Position numbers and translations under genes: made by a program | The notes under the pieces: generated by a model | Databases searched by the model: none | What the model was told of the DNA's origin: nothing | The model's input: the letters and a program-made list of their open reading frames with translations, nothing else | From: Streptomyces sp. NA02950 | GTDB lineage: Bacteria > Actinomycetota > Actinomycetes > Streptomycetales > Streptomycetaceae | Assembly: GCF_013364155.1 (NCBI RefSeq) | Contig: NZ_CP054916.1 | Span: 9,144,001 to 9,208,000 of the forward strand | DNA: 64,000 nucleotides | Direction of reading: 5' to 3' | Part shown: one piece after another, positions 20,929 through 28,926 of the stretch | Layout: the number at the start of each line of letters is the position of its first letter | How positions within the stretch are numbered: the first letter of the stretch is position 1

Positions 20929-20968
20929 ATATCGCCCTCTCGTGGTCCGCAGGAAGACCGGACCGGTT

Positions 20969-21511
20969 TCAGCGCTGTTCGGAGATGTCCTTGATCCGCT
21001 TGAGCGTCTCCTTGAGGTCCCGCTCCAATTTGGCCGTCCAGTCGTCGATGAACTTCTTGCGGGCCGTCTCGTCCAGCTTCGCCACGATCTTGTGAATTCC
21101 CGCGGTGGCCTTGCCCATGCGGAAGTGATGGGTCAGCAGGGAACCGCCGTCCGCGGGCTCGATGTCGAATCCCCAGATGCTCTCCTGGTCCTCGCATGCG
21201 TGGCTGAGCATCATCCAGCGGAAGGTGCGCCCCGGCTCGGCGGCGACGACCCGGGCCTGCGTGTACCAGGTGCCCCGCACCAGCGGCGCCCAGCCCACCA
21301 CGTCCTGGGGGCGGAAGTTCCTGCCGCGGAAGAGGGCACCCACGGTCGAGGGTTCGCCGGAAACCCATGCGCCCCCCTGACATTCCGGGCTCCACTCGCC
21401 GCTGCGCGACAGATCACTGACCACCGCGTAGATATCGTTCGGCGCGACCGAAACGTGGGCGCTGGCCCGCACTTCGAAAAGAGGCGAGTTGTCGATGACT
21501 GAGATTTCCAT
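20969..21511 (-). CDS. SRPBCC-fold (START/polyketide cyclase-like) protein
   Basis: A 180-residue protein of the SRPBCC superfamily, seen in ASAHVSVAPNDIYAVVSDLSRSGEWSPECQGGAWV, GALFRGRNFRP and SIWGFDIEPADGGSLLTHHFRMG. These helix-grip folds bind hydrophobic or aromatic ligands and act as cyclases, dehydratases or carriers. The final 30 residues are charged and helical. ATG at 21511 (MEISVIDN) is preferred because of an AGGA-type site and better fit than the upstream ATG. It lies 40 bp before the ligase gene and is probably co-transcribed. Function within the pathway is unknown; binding an unstable aromatic intermediate is one possibility. Confidence 0.8.
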   Translation of the reverse strand: MEISVIDNSPLFEVRASAHVSVAPNDIYAVVSDLSRSGEWSPECQGGAWVSGEPSTVGALFRGRNFRPQDVVGWAPLVRGTWYTQARVVAAEPGRTFRWMMLSHACEDQESIWGFDIEPADGGSLLTHHFRMGKATAGIHKIVAKLDETARKKFIDDWTAKLERDLKETLKRIKDISEQR

Positions 21512-21581
21512 GGTGGAGATCCTTGTGGTCCCCCGTCGCACCGGTCAAAAAGTAGGAGGAGGGTCCGTCAAGTCCGGCCAT

Positions 21582-22568
21582 TCAGGAATCCGCACCCGGG
21601 TTGCGGAGAATGATTTTGCCGCGTACCCCGCCTGCTTCGAGGCGGCGGTGCGCCTCGGCAGCGGCACTCAGCGGCAGGAGCTCGGTGAGCGGTGGACGCA
21701 GAGAGCCGTCAGCGAGCAGCCGGTTGACGGCACCGGCCGCCTCGGCGAGTTCGGTGACGGCGGCCCGCGAGATGGCGAAGCCCGTGATCGAACAGTCCTT
21801 GACGTAGAGCGGCCCTATGGGCAGCTCGCGCCGGGTGCGCAACCCGGCGAGCAGGATCACGCGCCCGCGCGGTGCCAGCAGATTGACCGCGCCGGTCAGG
21901 TCGTTCCCCCCGTAGGTGTCGATATAGAGGTCCGCGCCGTTCGGGCAGGCGTCCCGCAGGCATCCGGGGACGTCGGGGGCCCGGTAGTCGACGGCCTCGG
22001 CCGCGCCCAGGGCACGGCAGCGGCCCGTGTCCCGGGCGTTCGCGGTGGTGACGACCCGCGCCCCGGCCCGGGCGGCCATCACGATGAGCGCACTCCCCAC
22101 GTTCCCGCCGCCGCCGAGGACGACCACGGTCTCCCCGGCGCGCAGTCGGCCATGGGTGAACAGGGCCAGGTAGGCGGTGGCTGCCGGGTGCGCGACCGCG
22201 ACGGCGTCGGCGGGATCCACCCGGTCGGGAAGGTGGTAGAGCCGGTCGGCCGGTACGACCGCCTGCTCGGCGGCGGCCCCTTGCCGCCCGCCGTGGCCGA
22301 GGCTGTTGCACCACACGCGGTCGCCGACAGCGAAGCCCGGGGTGCCGGGGGAGACAGCCGCCACGGTCCCGGCCAGATCCCTCCCGATCACGAAGGGGAA
22401 CCCCAGCGGAGTGCGCCAGGCCCCCGAACGTACGAAGGTGTCCACATGGTTGACCGCGGTGACCGCGACGTCGACGAGTACGTCCGTCGGCCCCGGCCGC
22501 GGGGCGGGCAGTCGGCCGTAGCGGATGACATCCGGTGGGCCGAGTCGTTCGACGTAGGCAGCGAGCAT
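21582..22568 (-). CDS. Zinc-less MDR oxidoreductase (quinone oxidoreductase-like)
   Basis: A 328-residue medium-chain dehydrogenase/reductase. Features: VDVAVTAVNHVDTFVRSGAW, FVIGRDLAGTVAAV, GDRVWCNSLGHGG, the NADPH loop VVLGGGGNVGSALIVMAARAGA, and a C-terminal EAHRRLEAGGVRGKIIL tail typical of quinone oxidoreductases. The structural-zinc cysteine cluster of alcohol dehydrogenases is absent. It should use NADPH to reduce an enone or quinone. Within the locus it may reduce a quinone or diazoquinone-like intermediate, or protect against one. The ATG at 22568 (MLAAYVERLG) fits the family better than upstream in-frame ATGs. Confidence 0.85.
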   Translation of the reverse strand: MLAAYVERLGPPDVIRYGRLPAPRPGPTDVLVDVAVTAVNHVDTFVRSGAWRTPLGFPFVIGRDLAGTVAAVSPGTPGFAVGDRVWCNSLGHGGRQGAAAEQAVVPADRLYHLPDRVDPADAVAVAHPAATAYLALFTHGRLRAGETVVVLGGGGNVGSALIVMAARAGARVVTTANARDTGRCRALGAAEAVDYRAPDVPGCLRDACPNGADLYIDTYGGNDLTGAVNLLAPRGRVILLAGLRTRRELPIGPLYVKDCSITGFAISRAAVTELAEAAGAVNRLLADGSLRPPLTELLPLSAAAEAHRRLEAGGVRGKIILRNPGADS

Positions 22569-22629
22569 GGGTCCGGATTCTGGCAGCCTGTCCCGCGGAG
22601 CAGCTCCCCGCGAGAGTTCTTCTGTCATG

Positions 22630-24111
22630 TCAGGCGGTTGGCGGGCGACTGTCTTCACCCGCCCGGGCATCCCCGAGAGCAGTCAGAGGGCGGTCATCGC
22701 TCATCCGTGGTCCCTCGTCCACGCGGTCCTCACGGGGCCGGCGGGTGATCAGTCTGAGCACAGGTGTGGTCATGACGGTGGTGGCCAGGGCGACGATCGT
22801 GAGGATTCCCAGCAGGTGCTGGTTGATGATGTGGGCTTCAGAGCCGATCTGCAGCACGACCAGCTCCGTGAGACCACGGGAGTTGAGAAGAACACCGAGG
22901 GTCAGTGCATCGGGCCGTGCCATTCCCGTCAGCCGGGCGCACAGGCCGGCGCCGACGATCTTTGCGGTGATGGCCACCATCAGCAGCACGCACAGCACGA
23001 CTACGGCTTCGGTATCGAAGTGCAGTGCGCTGAAGTCCGTTCCGAGGCCGAAGCTCAGGAAGAAGAAGGGCAGCAGGATGGTCTTTGCGGTCGCCGCCAG
23101 CGGGGTCGCCGCAGCCTCGGCATCCCGGTGCCTGGTGGGCCAGATCAGCCCGACCAGCAGGGCGCCGATGAGCTGGTGGATACCGATGGCGGCCGTCAGG
23201 GTGGCGGTCGTCGCTATACCGATGACCAGCAGGCACGACACCGTCGGCGTCTCAAGGCCCTGCCGAGTGCCGTCACGCCACGTGGCGAGGAACTGGCGTA
23301 GGGGTCCGAGAAAGAGACCGGTGGCCGCGAGGGCTGCCATGGTGCTGAGGAGCACACCGGAGAAGTCGGAACCATGGGCGAGCGCGAGGACGACGGCGAG
23401 CAGCAGCCAGCTGCCCGCATCGCCGACTGCCGCCACGAAGAGGCTGAGCCGGCCCGGACGCGTATGCGTGATATCCAGGTCACTGAGGATGCGGGCCAGA
23501 ACGGGTAGGGCCGTGATGCTGAGCGCGCAGCCGACGAAGAGGACGAACGATACGGGGTGAGCGCCCTCGCCCATGAAACGATCCGTCAGCGGGACGGCAG
23601 CGAGCGTGCCGCCGGCGAGCGGCACCAGCAAGGATGCCTGACTGACCAGCAGGGCTTGCTGTGTCGCTCCGCGGAACCGCATGGAGCCGAGTTCCTGTCC
23701 GACACCGAACATGAAGAGAATGAGTCCCAGCTGGGCGAGGCCGTTCAGCATGGGCGACACCGCCGGAGGAAAGAGCCAGCTCGCGGCACCGGGACTGAGG
23801 GAGCCGAGGAGCGAGGGGCCGAGGGCGATTCCGGCGGCTATCTCGCCGATGACCTTTGGCTGTCCAAGACATGCGGAGCATGCCCCCATCAGGTACGAAG
23901 CGGCGAGGACGACAGCCACGCCGAGCAGGAAGTGGCCGGTGGTGTCCAGTACCGGATTCGGCAGGGCGTTGGGCGAGCCGGCCGTTGGTCTCTCATCCAC
24001 CAGGGCCGAGACCCAGATGATCAACGCGAGTGGCAGCACGACGGTGCCGACGACGGCACCCAGTCGGCGCCGGCGCTGGGTACCCAAGCTGCGGGACAGC
24101 CTTTCCGACAT
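22630..24111 (-). CDS. CPA2-type Na+(K+)/H+ antiporter family protein
   Basis: A 493-residue integral membrane protein with about twelve hydrophobic segments. Typical features are QPKVIGEIAAGIALGPSLLG, a GLILFMFGVGQELG segment, FVGCALSITALPVLARILSDL in the transport core, FFFLSFGLGTDFSALH and LGVLLNSRGLTELVVLQIG. The family exchanges cations for protons; members in antibiotic clusters have been proposed to export products or protect the producer. The C-terminal tail is short, with no RCK domain. ATG at 24111 has GGGG about 10 nt upstream. It lies 61 bp from the MDR gene and may be co-transcribed with it. Substrate is unknown. Confidence 0.87.
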   Translation of the reverse strand: MSERLSRSLGTQRRRRLGAVVGTVVLPLALIIWVSALVDERPTAGSPNALPNPVLDTTGHFLLGVAVVLAASYLMGACSACLGQPKVIGEIAAGIALGPSLLGSLSPGAASWLFPPAVSPMLNGLAQLGLILFMFGVGQELGSMRFRGATQQALLVSQASLLVPLAGGTLAAVPLTDRFMGEGAHPVSFVLFVGCALSITALPVLARILSDLDITHTRPGRLSLFVAAVGDAGSWLLLAVVLALAHGSDFSGVLLSTMAALAATGLFLGPLRQFLATWRDGTRQGLETPTVSCLLVIGIATTATLTAAIGIHQLIGALLVGLIWPTRHRDAEAAATPLAATAKTILLPFFFLSFGLGTDFSALHFDTEAVVVLCVLLMVAITAKIVGAGLCARLTGMARPDALTLGVLLNSRGLTELVVLQIGSEAHIINQHLLGILTIVALATTVMTTPVLRLITRRPREDRVDEGPRMSDDRPLTALGDARAGEDSRPPTA

Positions 24112-24170
24112 CACCACATCCCCATCGTTGGTGCCGCCCGCCGCACGGCGGTGTCGACGCTTCCCCCCCG

Positions 24171-24204
24171 GGCCTTTGTCCGGGGGCTCCGCCGGGCAAA
24201 GGCC
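24171..24204 (-). terminator. Strong hairpin between halogenase and antiporter genes
   Basis: GGCCTTTG (24171-24178) and CAAAGGCC (24197-24204) pair perfectly, and the stem continues inward as T/G then CCGG/CCGG, about 13 bp in all. It lies between the halogenase-like gene and the antiporter start, so it may end or attenuate the upstream transcript. Confidence 0.6.
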
Positions 24205-24285
24205 GAAGCTGGGGGAGTGCGTGTCAGGGCCGTGGACGGACGGGATGTTTCGAACCGGGCTTGTGCTGAGGTCACAGCACCAGGT

Positions 24286-24440
24286 CCTGTCCGGTGGATC
24301 TTTGAGGAGCAGCCCGCGGCGCTTGGTGCCGTAGATCGCACGGCGGAGGATCGCCCTCGCTGGGCGTACTCGGGTGACTCCGACAACGCAGCGGGGTACG
24401 GTGCCAGGCGTCGCGGGCCCGATGAGATCCACCGGGCAGG
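24286..24440. repeat. MITE-like element, copy 2
   Basis: A 155-bp segment bounded by CCTGTCCGGTGGATC (24286-24300) and GATCCACCGGGCAGG (24426-24440), inverted with one mismatch. Inner arms remain complementary for about 20 more bases around GCCCGCGGCGC/GCCCGCGACGC and GGTGCCGTA/TACGGTGCC. It is homologous to the copy at 6520-6634 but longer in the centre. It ends 2 bp before the TAG stop of the halogenase-like gene, the same arrangement as copy 1. It has no coding capacity and could fold into a long hairpin that terminates transcription. Confidence 0.7.
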
Positions 24441-24442
24441 GC

Positions 24443-26128
24443 CTAGACCCGCCGGGTGGTGTGTTCCACCGGGCCGCGCACACCCAGCCACCGGGCCACG
24501 AGCTGACTGCTGCGTACCTTGCGGCCTTCGAACAGCAGGGGAAGCAACGAACCGGCCGCCGCGTCCCGAGCAAGCTCGCCGAGCTGGTCCATCGACAGAT
24601 TGCTCCAGCCGGCGTGCCGCATCATGCGCAGCCGGAACCCGACCAGGTACCGGTGCATTCTGGCCAGCGAACGGGCCATGTCCTCTTCCCGGGCCCACTC
24701 GAAGAAACGGAAATTGAGGGCAAAGCCCGATTGCAGCCGGGGGAGTTCGGACCGCAGATCGAGACCGTCCCGCGCAGCCGCCTGCTGCACCAGACGCTTC
24801 ATCGGGTTCAGTCCACGGCCCGCCAGCTCTGCGCCGACCAGTCGGCTCCACAACTTGGCCCCCACCGGATCACAGAGATAGCCGGAGAGGACGAACGGTG
24901 CCACGACGTAGTGGTGTGTGATGAATCCCAGATGCTGCCACAGGGCACAGGTGAGCGGCTGGTCCATCACCTCGTACAACCGGGTGATGTCGTTCTGCGC
25001 GGTGTGGTGGAAAACCTCGAACGCGCGGTCGAGGTCGCTGGCGAAATCGGGACCACAGGTACCGTTCCGCTGCCGGGTAATCAATTCGGTGATCTGCGTG
25101 GCCTGTACGGAGGAAAGTGCCAAACCGGTGCTGTAAAGGGGGTCGACGCTGTCGGCCGCGTCCCCGATGCAGAACCAGCCGTTGGCGGAGTAACGCTGGC
25201 GCGAGGTGTACATGTACTTGCGGTACCTGTTGGTGTCCTCCACCGTGCCGCTGCGCACCAGATCGGCGACGGCTGGATGCTCCTCGGCCACGTACTTATC
25301 AAAATCCTCCGCGTTCCTGATGGTGTGTGGATAGATGTCCGGCCGGTAGATGATTCCGATGCTGATCAGGTTCTCGTGTTCGTCGGTGCGCATCGGAATC
25401 GCCCAGATCCAGTTGCCCTTGCCCATGAAGTGGTGGGTCGCATAGTAGGAGTCGAAGGAGCGGTTCTCCTTCTTCACTGACGGGATATCCCGCAGCAGTC
25501 CTTCGTCGAAGTTCGAAACCCGCATCCAGAACACATCGCGCTGCCCGTGCTCATCTGGAGTGTGGAGGTGGAGGGCGCGTCCGAGAACGCGGGAGCGGCC
25601 CGTCGCGTCAACCAGCCAGCGGCTTGACAGTTCGATCTCGTCGCCCTCATCAAGCTGGACCTTGGTCCGGTGCCGGGCAGCACCCTCCCCCACGGAGACC
25701 TCACGGACCCGGCCGTTCGTGACGCGGACGCCGCCCTCGATATTGATCTGCTCCAGATCACGGTCGAAGACAAACCGATTGAGCTGAAAGGCGGGGAACG
25801 GCGGAATGTTCGCCGGTTCGCTGGTGTAGTAGACCGGGTCGGTAGGGTCCTTGAGGTTCCGCTTGTAGTAGTATGTCAGTCCGTACTTGGGAAAATGTTT
25901 TTCCACCAGCATCCGGGAGAGGCCGAGGTCCTGCATGACCCGGGTAGTGATCTCGATCGTGGACTCCCCGACGATCGGCCGCGTACTGTCCCTGGGCCGC
26001 ACGATGACCACTGAGAGGTCGGGTACGTACTTGCGGAAGTATGCTGCAAGCAGATTGGCCGTGACTCCCCCGCCCATGATGAGGATATCGGGTTCGGTCG
26101 TCATGGCTTGCGTGTGCTGATCGGTCAT
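24443..26128 (-). CDS. Flavin-dependent halogenase-like oxidoreductase
   Basis: A 561-residue FAD enzyme of the tryptophan-halogenase-like group. The N-terminal nucleotide loop reads ILIMGGGVTANLLAAYF, with alanine where a third glycine is common. VGESTIEITTRVM follows as in halogenases, and the WxWxIP motif is intact (WIWAIP, residues 240-245), as is CIGDAADSVDPLYSTGL. The WxWxIP motif is taken to suppress ordinary monooxygenation, so halogenation of an aromatic ring is the leading prediction; a hydroxylase is the alternative. It needs reduced FAD, possibly supplied by the FMN reductase-family gene at 6.6-7.2 kb. Its TAG stop abuts the MITE copy 2. Confidence 0.82.
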   Translation of the reverse strand: MTDQHTQAMTTEPDILIMGGGVTANLLAAYFRKYVPDLSVVIVRPRDSTRPIVGESTIEITTRVMQDLGLSRMLVEKHFPKYGLTYYYKRNLKDPTDPVYYTSEPANIPPFPAFQLNRFVFDRDLEQINIEGGVRVTNGRVREVSVGEGAARHRTKVQLDEGDEIELSSRWLVDATGRSRVLGRALHLHTPDEHGQRDVFWMRVSNFDEGLLRDIPSVKKENRSFDSYYATHHFMGKGNWIWAIPMRTDEHENLISIGIIYRPDIYPHTIRNAEDFDKYVAEEHPAVADLVRSGTVEDTNRYRKYMYTSRQRYSANGWFCIGDAADSVDPLYSTGLALSSVQATQITELITRQRNGTCGPDFASDLDRAFEVFHHTAQNDITRLYEVMDQPLTCALWQHLGFITHHYVVAPFVLSGYLCDPVGAKLWSRLVGAELAGRGLNPMKRLVQQAAARDGLDLRSELPRLQSGFALNFRFFEWAREEDMARSLARMHRYLVGFRLRMMRHAGWSNLSMDQLGELARDAAAGSLLPLLFEGRKVRSSQLVARWLGVRGPVEHTTRRV

Positions 26129-26555
26129 CGGTTACCGGTGTTCCTTTCGTCGGTCTGCGGCACTGATCAATTGCTGGGTCCAGTGGTGCGGAACCTCGGT
26201 GAAGACCTGTACTGACCGCTGCCTTTGGGGGTGAGGGGCGAAAACATCGTTGGGTCAGGAGCGTAAATATCCGGCTGAAGCGGAGCAACGAAGGAATCGA
26301 GACTCTGTCAGTTCGCGGCTGGACATGCGTCAGTTCGCACTCTGCGGCACCGATTCCGGATGCCACGGGCCCACCGCCGGGGCACCGCGCGGCGGACCCG
26401 GCCTCCCGGGCAGGCGATATCGAGTCCTGAGGGGTGGAGGTTCGAGGTCACGATCACGGACCGGCGTCCGTAGGCTGTGTCGATCACGCGGTAGAACGCC
26501 TCTGCGGCGGCCTGTCTGCTGGGCGCCGAGCCACGGCCAACCGCGCACGAGGTCG
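26129..26555. other. Intergenic region with an IS21 relic
   Basis: About 430 bp between the halogenase-like start and the stop of the next leftward gene. It contains the halogenase promoter region and the istB fragment listed separately. The rest shows no supported feature. Confidence 0.4.
26419..26510 (-). pseudogene. IstB-like ATPase fragment (IS21 family)
   Basis: The minus strand reads AEAFYRVIDTAYGRRSVIVTSNLHPSGLDI in two adjoining pieces, matching the segment of IstB transposition helper ATPases that ends in TSNLHPSGFD. Only about 30 residues remain; the reading frame then shifts, and the Walker region is absent. It marks a past IS21-type insertion at the right edge of the biosynthetic locus. 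Confidence 0.55.
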
Positions 26556-27344
26556 TCAGCTGAAAATGGCGATGGCCTCGATCGTCAGCTCGCCGGTCCC
26601 CGGATTCCAGTCCCGTACCTTGCCCAGGCAGCGCGCCGGGAACGTGCCCTCGTGGCTGTCGTCGTTGCGCAGCCCGTCCGTGGCGCAGACCACGCGCACC
26701 TGGGGGCCCTGGGCCGGGTTCTCCGGGTCGCCGTACGGGGCGAGGAAGACGGTGCGCGAGGGGGTCTGCCCGGCCTTGCGGAACCGGCCCCTGATGGAGA
26801 CGAAGTCCTCGATGTCGCGCAGCCGGACGCTCTCCGCGGCCCCAGGGCCCGGGCGGTGGATCGTGTCCAGGGCCCGGGCCAGGGCGTGGTTCCAGGTGAT
26901 GGTGCCGGTCCTGAGGTCGCCGTGGACGATGGCGTCGGCCCTTTCGAGGGTGTCCACGATGAGGCCGATCGCCGTGATGGGCTTGGCGCTCTCGATGTAC
27001 ATGCTGATTTCCTCGCGGCTGACGTTGCGGCCGCCGCTGACGCCCACGCCGAAGAGCCGGGCCCGCAGCGAGCCGTCCGCGGTGCGGGTGATCCGGTGCT
27101 GGACCTCCCGCTCCAGCGCCTTCTCGTAGCGGCCCATCTCGTAGAGGTTCATGATGGCCCGGTCGTGGAGGTAGAGGCAGATGCCCTCCGTTGGCTTCTC
27201 CGGGCTCGATCTGAGCCGTTTGCGGTACCGGTGCACCCGGACCGCCAGCCAGGCCACGACGGCGATCAGGCTCACGGCGGTCACCAGCCACACGAGCATC
27301 CAGGGCCACCAGACGCGCCACCACATTCCGCTGTCAACAGCCAC
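26556..27344 (-). CDS. Membrane-anchored protein of unknown function
   Basis: A 262-residue protein I cannot place in a named family. It has one N-terminal membrane segment (about residues 10-32, WPWMLVWLVTAVSLIAVVAWL), a basic stretch RVHRYRKRLRSS, then a soluble domain of about 220 residues. That domain includes LYLHDRAIMNLYEMGRYEKALEREV and ends with EGTFPARCLGKVRDWNPGTGELTIEAIAIFS. The large basic flank suggests the soluble part is cytoplasmic. It overlaps the vWA lipoprotein gene by 11 bp and ends a three-gene operon, so it probably works with the two surface binding-protein-like products. A signalling or gating role is speculation. Confidence 0.75.
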   Translation of the reverse strand: MAVDSGMWWRVWWPWMLVWLVTAVSLIAVVAWLAVRVHRYRKRLRSSPEKPTEGICLYLHDRAIMNLYEMGRYEKALEREVQHRITRTADGSLRARLFGVGVSGGRNVSREEISMYIESAKPITAIGLIVDTLERADAIVHGDLRTGTITWNHALARALDTIHRPGPGAAESVRLRDIEDFVSIRGRFRKAGQTPSRTVFLAPYGDPENPAQGPQVRVVCATDGLRNDDSHEGTFPARCLGKVRDWNPGTGELTIEAIAIFS

Positions 27345-28926
27345 GGATCTCCTTGAAGGCGTCGGGAAGGGAGCGGGCGTTCGCGTCCACCATGTGCCCG
27401 CCGGTCGTACGCGCCGCCCGGGTCAGCTCTGCGGTGTCCGCCTCGCCGAACCGCAGCGGGAAGGTGGCGACACCGCGGACCGTCTCCGCCCGTGCCGCGT
27501 ACCGGCGCTCGAACTCCTGGCGGGTGATGCCGGAGGTGTTCTTGCCGTCCGTCATGAGGACGATGGAGATGGGCTGTCCGGGGTGGTCGCGGGCGATATC
27601 GGACGCCTTCCCGTAGGCGTGGTCCAGCGCGGACCAGATGGCGGTGGAGTTGTCGAAGTCGTCGCCCGCGACGAAAGCCTTTATGGCGTCCAGGTCCCGC
27701 CTCCCGCCGACGGTGACATCGCGCTCGACGAGCACGCGGCCCCCGAAGCGCATCACGGTGATCCGCTCACCCTGGTAGAACCGCACGAACTTCCCCGTGG
27801 CCGAGGTGTCGGCACCGCTGAGCCCGGCGAACGCCGTGCGCAGCGAGGCCACCCGCGCGCCCCGCATCGAGGTGGAGAAGTCGAGGAGGAAGATCACGTG
27901 GTGGGCGGTGGGCAGCCGGGGATCGCCGTAGTCCTCGACCAGTTGGTCCACGACGGCTCGCTGGTCCGGGAAGTACAGCGCGTTGCCGATGTCCGCCCGC
28001 AGTCTCGGGTCCCTGCGCACATCTGCGCCGAGCGGCCGGCGCAGCGTGCGCTCCATGATCCTTTTCTGCGTCGAGGCGCTCTTGAGCCAGTTCACCACCT
28101 TGTCGTACGCCTCGCGCTTGGCCGGGTCGAGGAGGAGCAGGGGGTAGTCGGACAGCACCATGCCATCCTTCGGATAGATGATCTCCAGGTTTTCGTGGAG
28201 CTTGCCGCCGGCGTTGAGCGAGAGCAGCTCCGATTCGTAGGTGATCAGGGCGTCCAGCCGGTCCTGGTGGGCGATGTACTGCTCGCGCAGCTCGGCGCTG
28301 GTGTCCGCGGTGAGCTTCTGGCCGGTGCGGAAGCCGCGCAGCCGGTCGCAGGAGATGTCCTCGGCGCGCAGGGCGCTGCCGGTCCCGGCCGCGGCGGTGG
28401 CGACGCCGACGAGCGCGGAGAGGCCGCTGTTGGTGCGTTTGGGGTCGGCCATGCCGAAGCGCATCGAGCCCGCGGCGGCGGCATCGGCGATGTCCGCCCA
28501 GGACACCTGCCCGCCCTTGGCCCTCGCACGGAGGGCGCTTGCCATCTCCGGTTTCACGCCGACGACCACGGGGGAGAGCATGGTCGTGGTGGAGAGGGGC
28601 TTCGAGGTGCCCCTGGACTCCTTGAGCCTGAGCTGGAAGTACCGGTCGGAGGAGAGCCAGGCCAGGTCGTGGTGGTAGGCGCCGGGTGTCAGCCCGTCCC
28701 CGGCGTCCACGGTGGCCTTGTACTCCATGTCCAGGTCCACCCCCGTGTCCCGGCGCAGGTCGTCCAGCAGCGGCTCCATGTCCCGCAGCTCCGAACTCGC
28801 CAGCACATGCAGGGTGGTGGACTCCTCGTCACCGGAGCCACAGGCGGTGGCCGTGCCGAGCAGGGCCAGACAGAGCGCGAGAGCCACCCGGCGGCGAGGA
28901 GCCCGGCGGCGCGGACACCGCCTCAT
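27334..28926 (-). CDS. Lipoprotein with solute-binding fold and vWA domain
   Basis: A 530-residue predicted lipoprotein. The signal peptide ends in a lipobox (TATACGSG), giving a lipid-modified Cys near residue 29. Residues about 35-320 resemble a periplasmic binding protein (LHVLASSELRDMEPLLDDLRRDTGVDLDMEY). Residues about 340-525 form a von Willebrand factor A domain with an intact MIDAS motif DFSTS near residue 350 and later SIVLMTDGKNTSG. It should sit on the outer face of the membrane and bind a divalent metal. It overlaps its upstream partner by 4 bp and downstream partner by 11 bp. The ligand is unknown. Confidence 0.82.
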   Translation of the reverse strand: MRRCPRRRAPRRRVALALCLALLGTATACGSGDEESTTLHVLASSELRDMEPLLDDLRRDTGVDLDMEYKATVDAGDGLTPGAYHHDLAWLSSDRYFQLRLKESRGTSKPLSTTTMLSPVVVGVKPEMASALRARAKGGQVSWADIADAAAAGSMRFGMADPKRTNSGLSALVGVATAAAGTGSALRAEDISCDRLRGFRTGQKLTADTSAELREQYIAHQDRLDALITYESELLSLNAGGKLHENLEIIYPKDGMVLSDYPLLLLDPAKREAYDKVVNWLKSASTQKRIMERTLRRPLGADVRRDPRLRADIGNALYFPDQRAVVDQLVEDYGDPRLPTAHHVIFLLDFSTSMRGARVASLRTAFAGLSGADTSATGKFVRFYQGERITVMRFGGRVLVERDVTVGGRRDLDAIKAFVAGDDFDNSTAIWSALDHAYGKASDIARDHPGQPISIVLMTDGKNTSGITRQEFERRYAARAETVRGVATFPLRFGEADTAELTRAARTTGGHMVDANARSLPDAFKEIRGC

